From positions 1 to 45,131 of the forward strand of contig CAAFXS010000042.1 in the NCBI GenBank assembly GCA_900767025.1: a DNA stretch of 45,131 bases, given 5' to 3'. Below, piece by piece: positions 15,292 through 22,157 of this stretch (its first letter is position 1; every line of letters begins with the position of its first letter). Under the pieces are notes generated by a model. The model was not told the DNA's origin and did not search any database. It was given only the letters and a program-made list of their open reading frames with translations. Position numbers and translations under genes: made by a program. This stretch comes from Clostridia bacterium. GTDB taxonomy: Bacteria > Bacillota > Clostridia > Oscillospirales > Acutalibacteraceae.

Positions 15292-15951
15292 TTAGTCCTT
15301 TAACAACGGACGGCCTTCCTTATCGGTAAATTTGCCTGTAAGGATTTTGATTAAATCAACAAGCCAACCGATACCGAATATACCGCCTGTGATTAGCCAC
15401 AAAATACCGCTGCCTGTTTTGCCCACATAAAACCTATGAACACCGAGAACGCCAAGGAATATTTCAAGTAAAAGTGTTGTAAGCCACTTTTTCTGCGGGT
15501 CGGCACCCGGTGCGTCAGCAGGTGCAGGTGCAACATAGTCTTCTACAGATTCACCGTTAATAATTTTCTTAATAGTATCAGTAACAGTGTCGATATACTC
15601 GCCTTGAAGTAAAGGACGGTCCATTACACCTTTAACGCCCTTGCGCATTACGCTGTTTTTGCCAACATCCATTGACATACCGCCTACGCCAACGCTTGTT
15701 TTGTTATCGGATACATTTGGCTGAACCTTAACTGTTCCGTCCTTAACACTAACACTTAAAGCTACATCAAGATTAGGTTCACGCTTGAAAGCAATCCTTT
15801 CTCCGCCAATACCTCCCTTCCTTTCAAAAGGCATTTGAAATGCACTTGTTCGCTGACACATCATATCGTAAAGTGCATCGATTGTGAGGTCAGGATTAAC
15901 CTCAAATTTTCTTGCTGTGGTTGCTTTTGCAAAATCTGTAAAGTTTGCCAT
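15292..15951 (-). CDS. TM2-domain protein, first gene of the SPFH cluster
   Basis: 219 residues. A soluble N-terminal part of about 150 residues (PDLTIDALYDMMCQRTSAFQMPF...) is followed by a classic TM2 domain: KKWLTTLLLEIFLGVLGVHRFYVGKTGSGILWLITGGIFGIGWLVDLI, two helices joined by the GxHRFYxGK turn. The end is cytoplasmic (GKFTDKEGRPLLKD). TM2 domains often occur with zinc ribbons and in phage-shock-type gene neighbourhoods. AGGGGG lies nine bases before ATG 15951. A TATAAT -10 is found at 15987-15992, so this gene probably opens the operon. Confidence 0.87.
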   Translation of the reverse strand: MANFTDFAKATTARKFEVNPDLTIDALYDMMCQRTSAFQMPFERKGGIGGERIAFKREPNLDVALSVSVKDGTVKVQPNVSDNKTSVGVGGMSMDVGKNSVMRKGVKGVMDRPLLQGEYIDTVTDTIKKIINGESVEDYVAPAPADAPGADPQKKWLTTLLLEIFLGVLGVHRFYVGKTGSGILWLITGGIFGIGWLVDLIKILTGKFTDKEGRPLLKD

Positions 15952-15986
15952 AAGACTTACCCCCTATAAAAATTATTTTCAATTGT

Positions 15987-15992
15987 ATTATA
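15987..15992 (-). promoter_or_regulatory. Probable -10 of the SPFH-cluster operon (TATAAT)
   Basis: On the minus strand TATAAT reads at 15992-15987, about 35 bases before the TM2 start codon. No good -35 is found at 16-18 bases, suggesting an activator-dependent promoter. A dyad GCCCTA...TAGGGC (16053-16073) lies about 60 bases further upstream and could be a regulator site; this is speculative. Confidence 0.4.
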
Positions 15993-16086
15993 GTTGCGAT
16001 AGGTAAAAATTGCTATTGACCGCAGACGGTAAGCAAAGCTACTTTTATATGGGCCCTAACCGAAAAATAGGGCTACCTTTAAAATA

Positions 16087-16130
16087 AAGCAAAAAAATAA
16101 AGCCTTACAGCAACCGGCTGTAAGACTTTA
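16087..16130 (-). terminator. Terminator of the LuxR-type regulator gene
   Basis: On the minus strand, AAAGTCTTACAG / CTGTAAGGCTTT forms a stem of about 12 bp around CCGGTTG, followed by ATTTTTTTGC. It lies just after the stop codon at 16146 and insulates the SPFH-cluster operon. Confidence 0.87.
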
Positions 16131-16145
16131 CTTACATAAAAATTT

Positions 16146-17078
16146 TTATTTGAATTTTTCAACAAGCTCTTTACGATTTTCAATCTCAAGCTTGCGATAG
16201 ATATTAGCTGAATGCTTTTTAATTGTGCTTTCAGTTACGAAAAGCTCTTCGGCAATATCCTTCCTTCGTTTGCCCTCAAGCAAAAGCTTTGTAACCTCTA
16301 ACTCACGGTTTGAAAGCAAATTATCTAACTGGCACTGTGAAATTATTTTATATGCCTCATTCTCAGTAAAATAAACCACTGCAGGCTCTTTAACAACCTG
16401 CTGTGACTGAGTCAATGTATTGTTATAATCACGGATTATGCCGTAGAACAGAAGTAACAGTATCTCGCTAACAACATAAGCAACAGACAAATATTCAAAA
16501 TAACTTCCAATGATTGATTCGGCAAGCCATACACCGATGATAACAGAAACAATAAATGACAAAAAAGAAGAAACTTTAATGTTCTTATTTGATTTTCTGA
16601 CAAAGGAATATATGATTATTGCAATCATTGTCAACAAATATGCAATTACATACACTTTATATATCGGATGCAACGGGCCGTATGTTTTTTCAAGGATAGT
16701 TGCGCCGTTTATATGATCTAATGCAACGCTTTCATAATAAACATTTGAATAGCCGCCGCTGGAGGCAATTATAAACACTGTTAATCCTAATACAGACATA
16801 ACGCCCACAAGCCATTTCGGCACGTGCACCTTACACAAATCCTTAATAATCAAAAGCATAAACACCGGTAAAAACACACTGCCCAAATACGAAACACCGT
16901 TTGAAAACAAAGCAAATTTCAAATTGGGAGAAACAGAAAGTGCAAAGTAACCGAGATTAGTAACAGAAAGCGCAATAAACAGCAAAAGAAGGATAGGATT
17001 TTCTTTCCTGTGGGCTATAATGCAAAGAACCAAAAGCAAAAATGAAACCACGCAGGTAACGCCATACCAAAAAGCCAA
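16146..17078 (-). CDS. Membrane-bound LuxR-type transcriptional regulator
   Basis: About 310 residues. The N-terminal 215 residues form around seven membrane helices, like the sensor module of some histidine kinases. The C-terminal 65 residues form a LuxR/NarL helix-turn-helix: LLSNRELEVTKLLLEGKRRKDIAEELFVTESTIKKHSANIYRKLEI. It should sense a membrane or extracellular signal and bind DNA while membrane-tethered, without a kinase partner. TTG 17078 is taken as start because AAGAAGGGGG lies five bases before it. The frame stays open to ATG 17162, but those 28 extra residues are encoded by the inserted MITE-like element, lack a ribosome-binding site, and include its terminal repeat. It lies next to the SPFH operon, on the same strand and just upstream, and could regulate it (inference). 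Confidence 0.8.
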   Translation of the reverse strand: MAFWYGVTCVVSFLLLVLCIIAHRKENPILLLLFIALSVTNLGYFALSVSPNLKFALFSNGVSYLGSVFLPVFMLLIIKDLCKVHVPKWLVGVMSVLGLTVFIIASSGGYSNVYYESVALDHINGATILEKTYGPLHPIYKVYVIAYLLTMIAIIIYSFVRKSNKNIKVSSFLSFIVSVIIGVWLAESIIGSYFEYLSVAYVVSEILLLLFYGIIRDYNNTLTQSQQVVKEPAVVYFTENEAYKIISQCQLDNLLSNRELEVTKLLLEGKRRKDIAEELFVTESTIKKHSANIYRKLEIENRKELVEKFK

Positions 17079-17092
17079 AAAATTCCCCCTTC

Positions 17093-17367
17093 TTAAGCAA
17101 GCGAAATAAATCCTAACAAGCCTAAAACGGCTTGATTTCGGCATCTTTTCGCTTTTCGTCATTGCAAGGCGCCAGCCTAATTCTTCCTCAAAACAAAAAT
17201 CTGCACAAAATCAATTCCGTTTTAGGTAGCAGATTTTTTATGAAACGGATTTTTCGTTGGCAAGGCACAAAACGCAGTTAATCCTTTCGGATTAACGAGT
17301 ATTTTAACACAGCATAGCGGAAAATCCGTTCACAAAAAACTTATTCGGATTTATCTCGCTTGCTTAA
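17093..17367. mobile_element. MITE-like element, 275 bp with 21-bp terminal inverted repeats
   Basis: The left end TTAAGCAAGCGAAATAAATC(C) at 17093-17113 and the right end GGATTTATCTCGCTTGCTTA(A) at 17347-17367 are inverted repeats agreeing at 20 of 21 positions. Both carry a terminal TTAA, which may be a target duplication or part of the repeat. Inside are a second inverted repeat (AACGGATTTTTCG near 17240 and CGGAAAATCCGTT near 17310) and a small hairpin TTAATCC-TTTC-GGATTAA. It encodes no transposase. It sits immediately upstream of the ribosome-binding site of the LuxR-type regulator and must have displaced that gene's native promoter. Confidence 0.75.
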
Positions 17368-17416
17368 TTTAATAATATAATATATAATACCATAAAAAGC
17401 TTTTTTGTCAAATATT

Positions 17417-17569
17417 TTATTTAAAAGTAAAGGTAACGGTTTTAGTTTCACCGGATTTAAAGGTAAGGTCCTGCACGTCATTTGACAAGCCACAGGAAAC
17501 GGCAATATCCTGCTCAATGTCAGAGGTGATTACCACTGTTGCAGTGCCTGCCACCTGTGAAGAGGTAAC
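17417..17569 (-). pseudogene. 3' remnant of a secreted or surface beta-sandwich protein gene
   Basis: On the minus strand a frame ending at TAA 17419-17417 reads VTSSQVAGTATVVITSDIEQ and then DIAVSCGLSNDVQDLTFKSG followed by ETKTVTFTFK, a typical C-terminal beta-strand pair. Upstream it runs into the relic on the plus strand and has no start. It is the tail of a deleted gene. Confidence 0.5.
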
Positions 17570-17960
17570 TGCAAAGCTCACTGAATTAGGCTATGAGCCT
17601 GTTGATGCTACTGACTATTACAGTGACAGGATTAGTTCTCTTAAAGAATGTGTGTACGCAGAGAAAGGGGATATTGTGTTTTTTTCTTTGAACTAAATGA
17701 CAGGAATCTTGCTTGCTCGTTATTCAAAAGCAATAATTCTCAAAATTTATCAAAAGGAAAATACAATGACTGGGTGGGATTTCACGATAATTACGGGCAG
17801 ATACTCTTTTTTAACCCTTGATGGTGTGTTTTACGATTCGGTTTGGGTAGAAAACACAGTTGTTTATGCTCAATGCAACAAGGAGAATGAAGCGGAAATA
17901 CAAAAAATCATTTCTGCTTTAAAATATAATGCATCAACCAAGGAAAACAGAGAGGATTAA
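17545..17960 (+). pseudogene. Frameshifted remnant of an unknown gene
   Basis: Three consecutive frames read like one protein: CEEVTAKLTELGYEPVDATD and on to KGDIVFF; then, shifted within a T-run near 17683, FELNDRNLACSLFKSNNSQN and on to NYGQILFFNP; then, shifted again near 17815, LDGVFYDSVWVENTVVYAQC and on to the stop at 17958-17960. There is no start codon or ribosome-binding site, and the 5' end is joined to the minus-strand relic. Both shifts lie in T-runs. The family is unknown. It ends 78 bases before the response-regulator gene. Confidence 0.55.
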
Positions 17961-18038
17961 CTTTAAAAATTAACTTTTTGCAGGTGACACAAAATGTACA
18001 CAACGGCATTATATAGTTAAGTCAGAGAGGTGAAGGGT

Positions 18039-18707
18039 ATGTATCGAATTTTAGTTACCGATGACGAAAAAGGAATAAGAGATAGCGTTTCCGATTATCT
18101 GAAATCCGAGGGTATGTCCGTTGCCACCGCATCAAACGGTCAAGAGGCTGTTGAAATGGTGGGCAATGAAGCCTTTGACCTTATTATCCTTGATGTATTA
18201 ATGCCTGTTATGAACGGCCTTGAGGCTTGTAAGCTTATTCGCGAAAAGTCAAATGTACCCATCTTGTTTTTATCAGCCTACGGCGAGGAAAAGGATTTTT
18301 TAAATGCTTACAAAAGCGGATGCGACGATTATATTGTTAAACCCTTTCCGCTTTCGGTTTTGTTTGAAAAATGCCTTGCTATTATAAAAAGATACAAAGG
18401 TGAGAAGGATAGCAGTAAAATAACAGTAGGGAAGATAACTGTTGATACAGATAGCCGTAAGGTGTTTACTCCTACTGACGCAGTTTCTCTTTCTCACATT
18501 GACTATGAGCTTTTACTCTATCTCTGTAATAACAAAAATATTGTCCTTAACAGAGAACTGATACTAACCCGTATTTGGGGTTATGATTTTGAGGGTGACA
18601 GCAGAGTAGTTGATACCCACATTAAAAGAATCAGAAAAGCCCTTGGCGAATATTCAACTCAAATAAAAACGGTTAACGGTGTCGGATATTCAATCCGGGA
18701 GGTGTAG
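18039..18707 (+). CDS. OmpR/PhoB-family response regulator
   Basis: 223 residues. The receiver domain has the acidic pair DD (8-9), phospho-acceptor D52 in LIILDVLMP, and K101 in DDYIVKPF. The C-terminal winged helix (about 130-220) includes LSHIDYELLLYLCNNKNIVLNRELILTRIWGYDF and VVDTHIKRIRKAL. The start ATG 18039 has AGAGG eight bases upstream; an in-frame GTG at 18030 overlaps that site. The stop lies two bases before the kinase start, so the two form a strict operon. The regulon is unknown; the flanking genes are pseudogenes and a phosphoesterase. Confidence 0.93.
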   Translation: MYRILVTDDEKGIRDSVSDYLKSEGMSVATASNGQEAVEMVGNEAFDLIILDVLMPVMNGLEACKLIREKSNVPILFLSAYGEEKDFLNAYKSGCDDYIVKPFPLSVLFEKCLAIIKRYKGEKDSSKITVGKITVDTDSRKVFTPTDAVSLSHIDYELLLYLCNNKNIVLNRELILTRIWGYDFEGDSRVVDTHIKRIRKALGEYSTQIKTVNGVGYSIREV

Positions 18708-18709
18708 CT

Positions 18710-20293
18710 GTGACTAAGAAAAAAATGAACACCCTTATTGCTCTGGGAATACTTGCACTTTATATTGTTTGCCTTGTAATTTCCTTTAACACCTGTTATT
18801 CGCTGGAGGCTAACCGATTTACTAATGACTCAAGGGTAATTGTTGACGGTAGTTACAGTGCAATTCAGGATATAGAAAACGACGGAGAGTACAGGGCTAA
18901 TACCATTGACGAGCTGTCCCAACAGCTTTTGGATTTCTCAAACGGCTTTTATCCCTGTGTTTATGCCGTGTTTGATGAAAACGGTGAGGCTGTAATCAAA
19001 AGCGGAACCTATCTTGGCTTGGATTATTTCGGTAAATATATTTATATTGATGATTACTTTACCGATGATTTAAAAAAGCAGTATTATGAGTTTGACGAAA
19101 GCATAAAGTCTTATCCTGAAATCTATCAGTTTGATTATTATGAGGATGAAGACGAATTTGTTCCTGTTAAAATGTATCTTTATGCTTGCGATACATACAC
19201 CGACGGTGATAAAAGCATAGTAATTACCTTTAGTGATATCGAGCCAAACAAGGTTCTTAAAAACAGTGATGAAGTATATTTTTCATTAGTCTTATGTGAT
19301 GAATACAGATATTTCGACCCTGTTTATAAAAAAATCCGTGAAGAGCTTAATAGCTCCATTAGTGAAGAAAAAATGGGCGAAACAGCTAAGTATGAGATAA
19401 AAAATATGAGCGGCGGCGGGGGATATTCAGGTTGTGACAGCAGTGAACAACACGCAGTTTTTACACTTGACGGAAAGCCATACTATTTTTATATGAAAAT
19501 TGAGCACAGCAACTTTTACGATACCTTAAAAAGCTCTTCCTTCTCCTCAAATTTGTTAAATCAAAGCATTTTATTCGGAATAGTTGCGTTAGTCCTTTTT
19601 ATAATTGCAAATAAGCTTTATAACAAAAATAAACAAATTAATGATACCAGAGAGGCATTTACCTCTGCGGCGGCACACGAGCTGAAAACGCCCATTACCA
19701 TTATCAACAATCAGTGCGAGTGCTTAATTAAAAATATTGCCCCGGAAAAGCAGGAGGAATATATTTCAACCATTTATAAGCAAAACAGCCATATGTCCCA
19801 TTTAGTCGGAAATCTTTTGCAGTATAATCGCTTAAGCACCGCAAATATTGAAAAAGCGGAATTTGATTTGGCAGAGGTTGTGAAAGACGAGCTGGAAAAA
19901 TATGAGGCGCTGATTGAGCAAAAAGAAATAGTCTTAAAATCAAATCTCACAAAGACCGTAATTAACGGTGATAAAAAGCTGATTACATTAGTGGTGGATA
20001 ACTTTATTTCAAATGCGGTTAAGCATACCGAACCCGGTAAAATGATTAAGGTTGATTTATTATCAATAGACGGATTTAATAAGCTAACCGTGTTCAATGA
20101 GGGCAACGGAATTAAAGAGGAGTACAGAAATCAAATATGGGAAATCTTTAACCGTTCCTATGATGAAAGCTCCGATGATAATTCAACAGGTATGGGCCTT
20201 GCCATAAGTAAGAAGATACTTGACCTACATAAATACAAATACGGCTTTGAAAACAGACCCAACGGCGTAGAATTCTATTTCATAGCAAAATAA
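18710..20293 (+). CDS. Membrane sensor histidine kinase
   Basis: 527 residues, partner of the response regulator just upstream. Helix 1 is about residues 9-27 (LIALGILALYIVCLVISF). A large acidic extracytoplasmic domain of about 255 residues, rich in Asp/Tyr, follows; helix 2 is about 285-303 (LFGIVALVLFIIANKLY). HisKA has AAAHELKTP with H323; the N-box is VVDNFISNAVKHT, G1 is FNEGNGIKEE and G2 is STGMGLAISKKI. There is no HAMP domain between helix 2 and HisKA. GTG 18710 is the start, with GGGAGG seven to nine bases upstream. The extracellular domain was not recognised. Confidence 0.93.
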   Translation: MTKKKMNTLIALGILALYIVCLVISFNTCYSLEANRFTNDSRVIVDGSYSAIQDIENDGEYRANTIDELSQQLLDFSNGFYPCVYAVFDENGEAVIKSGTYLGLDYFGKYIYIDDYFTDDLKKQYYEFDESIKSYPEIYQFDYYEDEDEFVPVKMYLYACDTYTDGDKSIVITFSDIEPNKVLKNSDEVYFSLVLCDEYRYFDPVYKKIREELNSSISEEKMGETAKYEIKNMSGGGGYSGCDSSEQHAVFTLDGKPYYFYMKIEHSNFYDTLKSSSFSSNLLNQSILFGIVALVLFIIANKLYNKNKQINDTREAFTSAAAHELKTPITIINNQCECLIKNIAPEKQEEYISTIYKQNSHMSHLVGNLLQYNRLSTANIEKAEFDLAEVVKDELEKYEALIEQKEIVLKSNLTKTVINGDKKLITLVVDNFISNAVKHTEPGKMIKVDLLSIDGFNKLTVFNEGNGIKEEYRNQIWEIFNRSYDESSDDNSTGMGLAISKKILDLHKYKYGFENRPNGVEFYFIAK

Positions 20294-20338
20294 CAAAAGG
20301 TGCAGGAAATCTGCACCTCTTGTTATTTAATTCTTTTT
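20291..20338. terminator. Bidirectional terminator between the kinase and phosphoesterase genes
   Basis: AACAAAAGGTGCAG-GAAAT-CTGCACCTCTTGTT forms a 14-bp stem with one mismatch. It is followed on the plus strand by ATTTAATTCTTTTT. It separates two convergent genes. Confidence 0.82.
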
Positions 20339-20340
20339 GA

Positions 20341-21816
20341 TTATTTAGATGTTACAACAGATTTAGTGGAGCTCCAGGAGCTGTAAAAATATTTGCCGCC
20401 GATATTTTTGTAGGTGCGTATTCTTACATAATACCTTGTGTTTCCCGCTCTGCCTGTGATTGTTTTACTGTTGGCAGTTGAAGGCCCTCCGTAAATTGTT
20501 GCGGCATTTGAAAAGTCTTTTTTAGTGGCATACTGGATTTGATAGCCTGTTGTTTGTGTTGATTGCTTGTTCCATTTAACAGTAAACTTTTTACTTCCTG
20601 CCAAAACGGATGAAAGGCTTGTTCCCTTTGGATTAATGGTAAATGTTTTGTAAATTTCAGGATTGCCCTTGTAATCGCCCTTAAAGGTGATTTTTATTTG
20701 ATAAGTGCCAACATTTTTCCTGTCGCGTGGATATGTTACAGTGTAGTTTGAAGAACTGATTTTTTTTGAGTTGTAATCATAAAGTGTAACAGATGGAGTT
20801 TTAGCCTTGCCGTCATAGGTGTAAGATGTTGCCGAAAGGGAGGATGACTTAACTCTGTCAAGATTTATGTTTATATTGTAATCGGAAACATACTCACCTG
20901 TGTTGAAATTCCTTGCACGGAAAACTACCCTGTTAGAAAATATTTCAACCATATATCCAATGCCGTTTTCGTTATAGCTTCCGTCATTGTTATCAACACC
21001 GATAGATGGCAGGTTTACGCAATGAATATTGCCGATTTTTTCGTATGAATATTTGCCAAAGCCTGCATGCAAATGTCCTGAAATAAGCACAACATTTTTA
21101 TATTTGTTAAGAATGGATTTTATTTCATCCGACTGCGGACCAACGGTTCCTGCTTTCACATTTGAGCTTCCCCAAGTATCAGGAAGACCGTGAGTCTCTT
21201 TAAGTGGCTGATGTATAACAACAAAAACAGGCTTGCCTTTGTTTGTAGTGGCTTTAAGCTTTGAGTCAAGCCACTTTAACTGAGTGTCACTGATATCCGC
21301 CTCTTCAAGCTGAGTTGTTTCACTGCCTAAAACTATGAAATCATATCCTTTAACATTACAGCTGTAATACATTGAGTCGATTTTAATCGAGCTGCCTACT
21401 GCAGCATTCAAATCGTTTGTAAAGGAAATAAATTTGCTTTTGGCATCAGCATACTGTCCTAAACGGATATCATGATTTCCGGTAGAGGTTATAAAGTTTG
21501 AGATACCGGTATCAACTAAGTCATTGTAAACCTCTGTGTACTCGTTTTTAAAGCCGTTTTCAGTAATATCACCAGCTAAAACAAGTGCATCAATATCACT
21601 TTCGGCATTTTTCAAATCCTTTGAGGCAGCAGCGGCGTACTTTCCTCTTGAAGACATAATGTTTGAAACCTGTGGATCACCCCAAGCGGCAAAGGTCATT
21701 ATAGCATCCTTGCCGGATGTCTTAATAGGGGAGGTTGCTGCAAACGCACTGCTTGCAGGGATTATTGCGCAGGTAGCCAATAATATACTGAGAAATAAAG
21801 AAAATACTTTTTTCAT
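20341..21816 (-). CDS. Secreted calcineurin-like metallophosphoesterase with Ig-like and FN3-type tail
   Basis: 491 residues with a signal peptide (KKVFSLFLSILLATCAIIPASSAFA). The metallophosphoesterase domain spans about residues 40-320. Metal-ligand motifs are WGDPQVS (D-x-Q variant of DxH), LVLAGDITENG (GDxx), TGNHD (GNHD), VIHQPL (H) and SGHLHAG (GHxH). The first motif has Gln where His is usual, which may affect the metal site. The C-terminus has one Ig-like repeat (YTYDGKAKTPSVTLYDYNSK) and a tail of about 95 residues (WNKQSTQTTGYQIQYATKKD...) nearly copying that of the protein at 9.95-11.56 kb. The substrate (phosphodiester, nucleotide or phospholipid outside the cell) is unknown. It is a single gene with its own promoter. 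Confidence 0.86.
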   Translation of the reverse strand: MKKVFSLFLSILLATCAIIPASSAFAATSPIKTSGKDAIMTFAAWGDPQVSNIMSSRGKYAAAASKDLKNAESDIDALVLAGDITENGFKNEYTEVYNDLVDTGISNFITSTGNHDIRLGQYADAKSKFISFTNDLNAAVGSSIKIDSMYYSCNVKGYDFIVLGSETTQLEEADISDTQLKWLDSKLKATTNKGKPVFVVIHQPLKETHGLPDTWGSSNVKAGTVGPQSDEIKSILNKYKNVVLISGHLHAGFGKYSYEKIGNIHCVNLPSIGVDNNDGSYNENGIGYMVEIFSNRVVFRARNFNTGEYVSDYNININLDRVKSSSLSATSYTYDGKAKTPSVTLYDYNSKKISSSNYTVTYPRDRKNVGTYQIKITFKGDYKGNPEIYKTFTINPKGTSLSSVLAGSKKFTVKWNKQSTQTTGYQIQYATKKDFSNAATIYGGPSTANSKTITGRAGNTRYYVRIRTYKNIGGKYFYSSWSSTKSVVTSK

Positions 21817-21839
21817 TGTTAATCACCCTTTTAATTAAT

Positions 21840-21868
21840 TAAGGTGTTCTGAAACCAGAACACCTTTG
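21840..21868 (-). promoter_or_regulatory. 5' UTR hairpin of the phosphoesterase mRNA
   Basis: AAGGTGTTCTG-GTTT-CAGAACACCTT (minus strand) is a perfect 11-bp stem. It begins only a few bases after the expected transcription start and lies about 24 bases before the start codon. No U-run follows on the minus strand, so it fits a 5' stability or regulatory hairpin. On the plus strand a T-run does follow (GCTCTTTTTTT), so it could also stop incoming plus-strand transcription. Confidence 0.5.
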
Positions 21869-21878
21869 CTCTTTTTTT

Positions 21879-21907
21879 AAGATATCACAATTATCCATTT
21901 GTGTCAA
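21879..21907 (-). promoter_or_regulatory. Promoter of the phosphoesterase gene, TTGACA-N17-TATCTT
   Basis: On the minus strand TTGACA (21907-21902) is 17 bases from TATCTT (21884-21879). The start codon lies about 60 bases downstream. Confidence 0.75.
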
Positions 21908-22019
21908 TAGTTGGAATTTGATCTTATTTTAAAAAATGTATTTGTGCTAAATATGGATTTAGTTAAAAACCTCATTCATACGAAGGTGATTTTTGACTCT
22001 ATTAAATATCTTGAAAAAA

Positions 22020-22067
22020 CAAAAAGCAAGCCGTAAAAAGCTTGCTTTTTTGGTGCAGGTAACAGGA
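22020..22067. repeat. Left copy of the island-flanking direct repeat (tRNA-Leu 3' end plus terminator)
   Basis: The 48 bases recur at 36135-36183 with a single one-base indel. The repeat joins a rho-independent terminator (AAAAAGCAAG-CCGTAAAAAG-CTTGCTTTTT, active on the minus strand, where TTTTTGTTTTTT follows) to the last 17 bases of a tRNA-Leu (GGTGCAGGTAACAGGA on the plus strand). Weaker similarity extends outward (ATCTTGA). It also serves as terminator of the glycan operon. The two copies enclose about 14.1 kb. Confidence 0.8.
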
Positions 22068-22101
22068 CTTGAACCTGCACGGTCTCCCACAAGATCCTAA
22101 T
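22051..22101 (-). pseudogene. 3' fragment of a tRNA-Leu(TAG) gene
   Basis: Read on the minus strand, the anticodon loop ATTAGGA, stem half TCTTG, a long variable arm, the T-arm GCAGG-TTCAAGT-CCTGT and acceptor TACCTGC-ACCA are present. The 29 bases at the 3' end are identical to the intact tRNA-Leu at 36373-36457. The 5' half cannot form the acceptor, D or 5' anticodon stems: the sequence breaks right before the anticodon loop. It looks like a tRNA cut by an integration or deletion event. Confidence 0.7.
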
Positions 22102-22157
22102 GGTAACGTCACCTTGGTGAAAGAACTAAAGATATCACCTTGCACAGTATTACAGAA

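Noticed and set aside
16146..17162. Regulator starting at ATG 17162
   Set aside because: No ribosome-binding site precedes it, and the extra 28 residues come from the MITE-like element; TTG 17078 has an excellent site.
22051..22150. A complete tRNA-Leu at the left island end
   Set aside because: Only the part from the anticodon loop to CCA is tRNA-like. The upstream sequence cannot form the acceptor, D or 5' anticodon stem strands, so I list it as a fragment.
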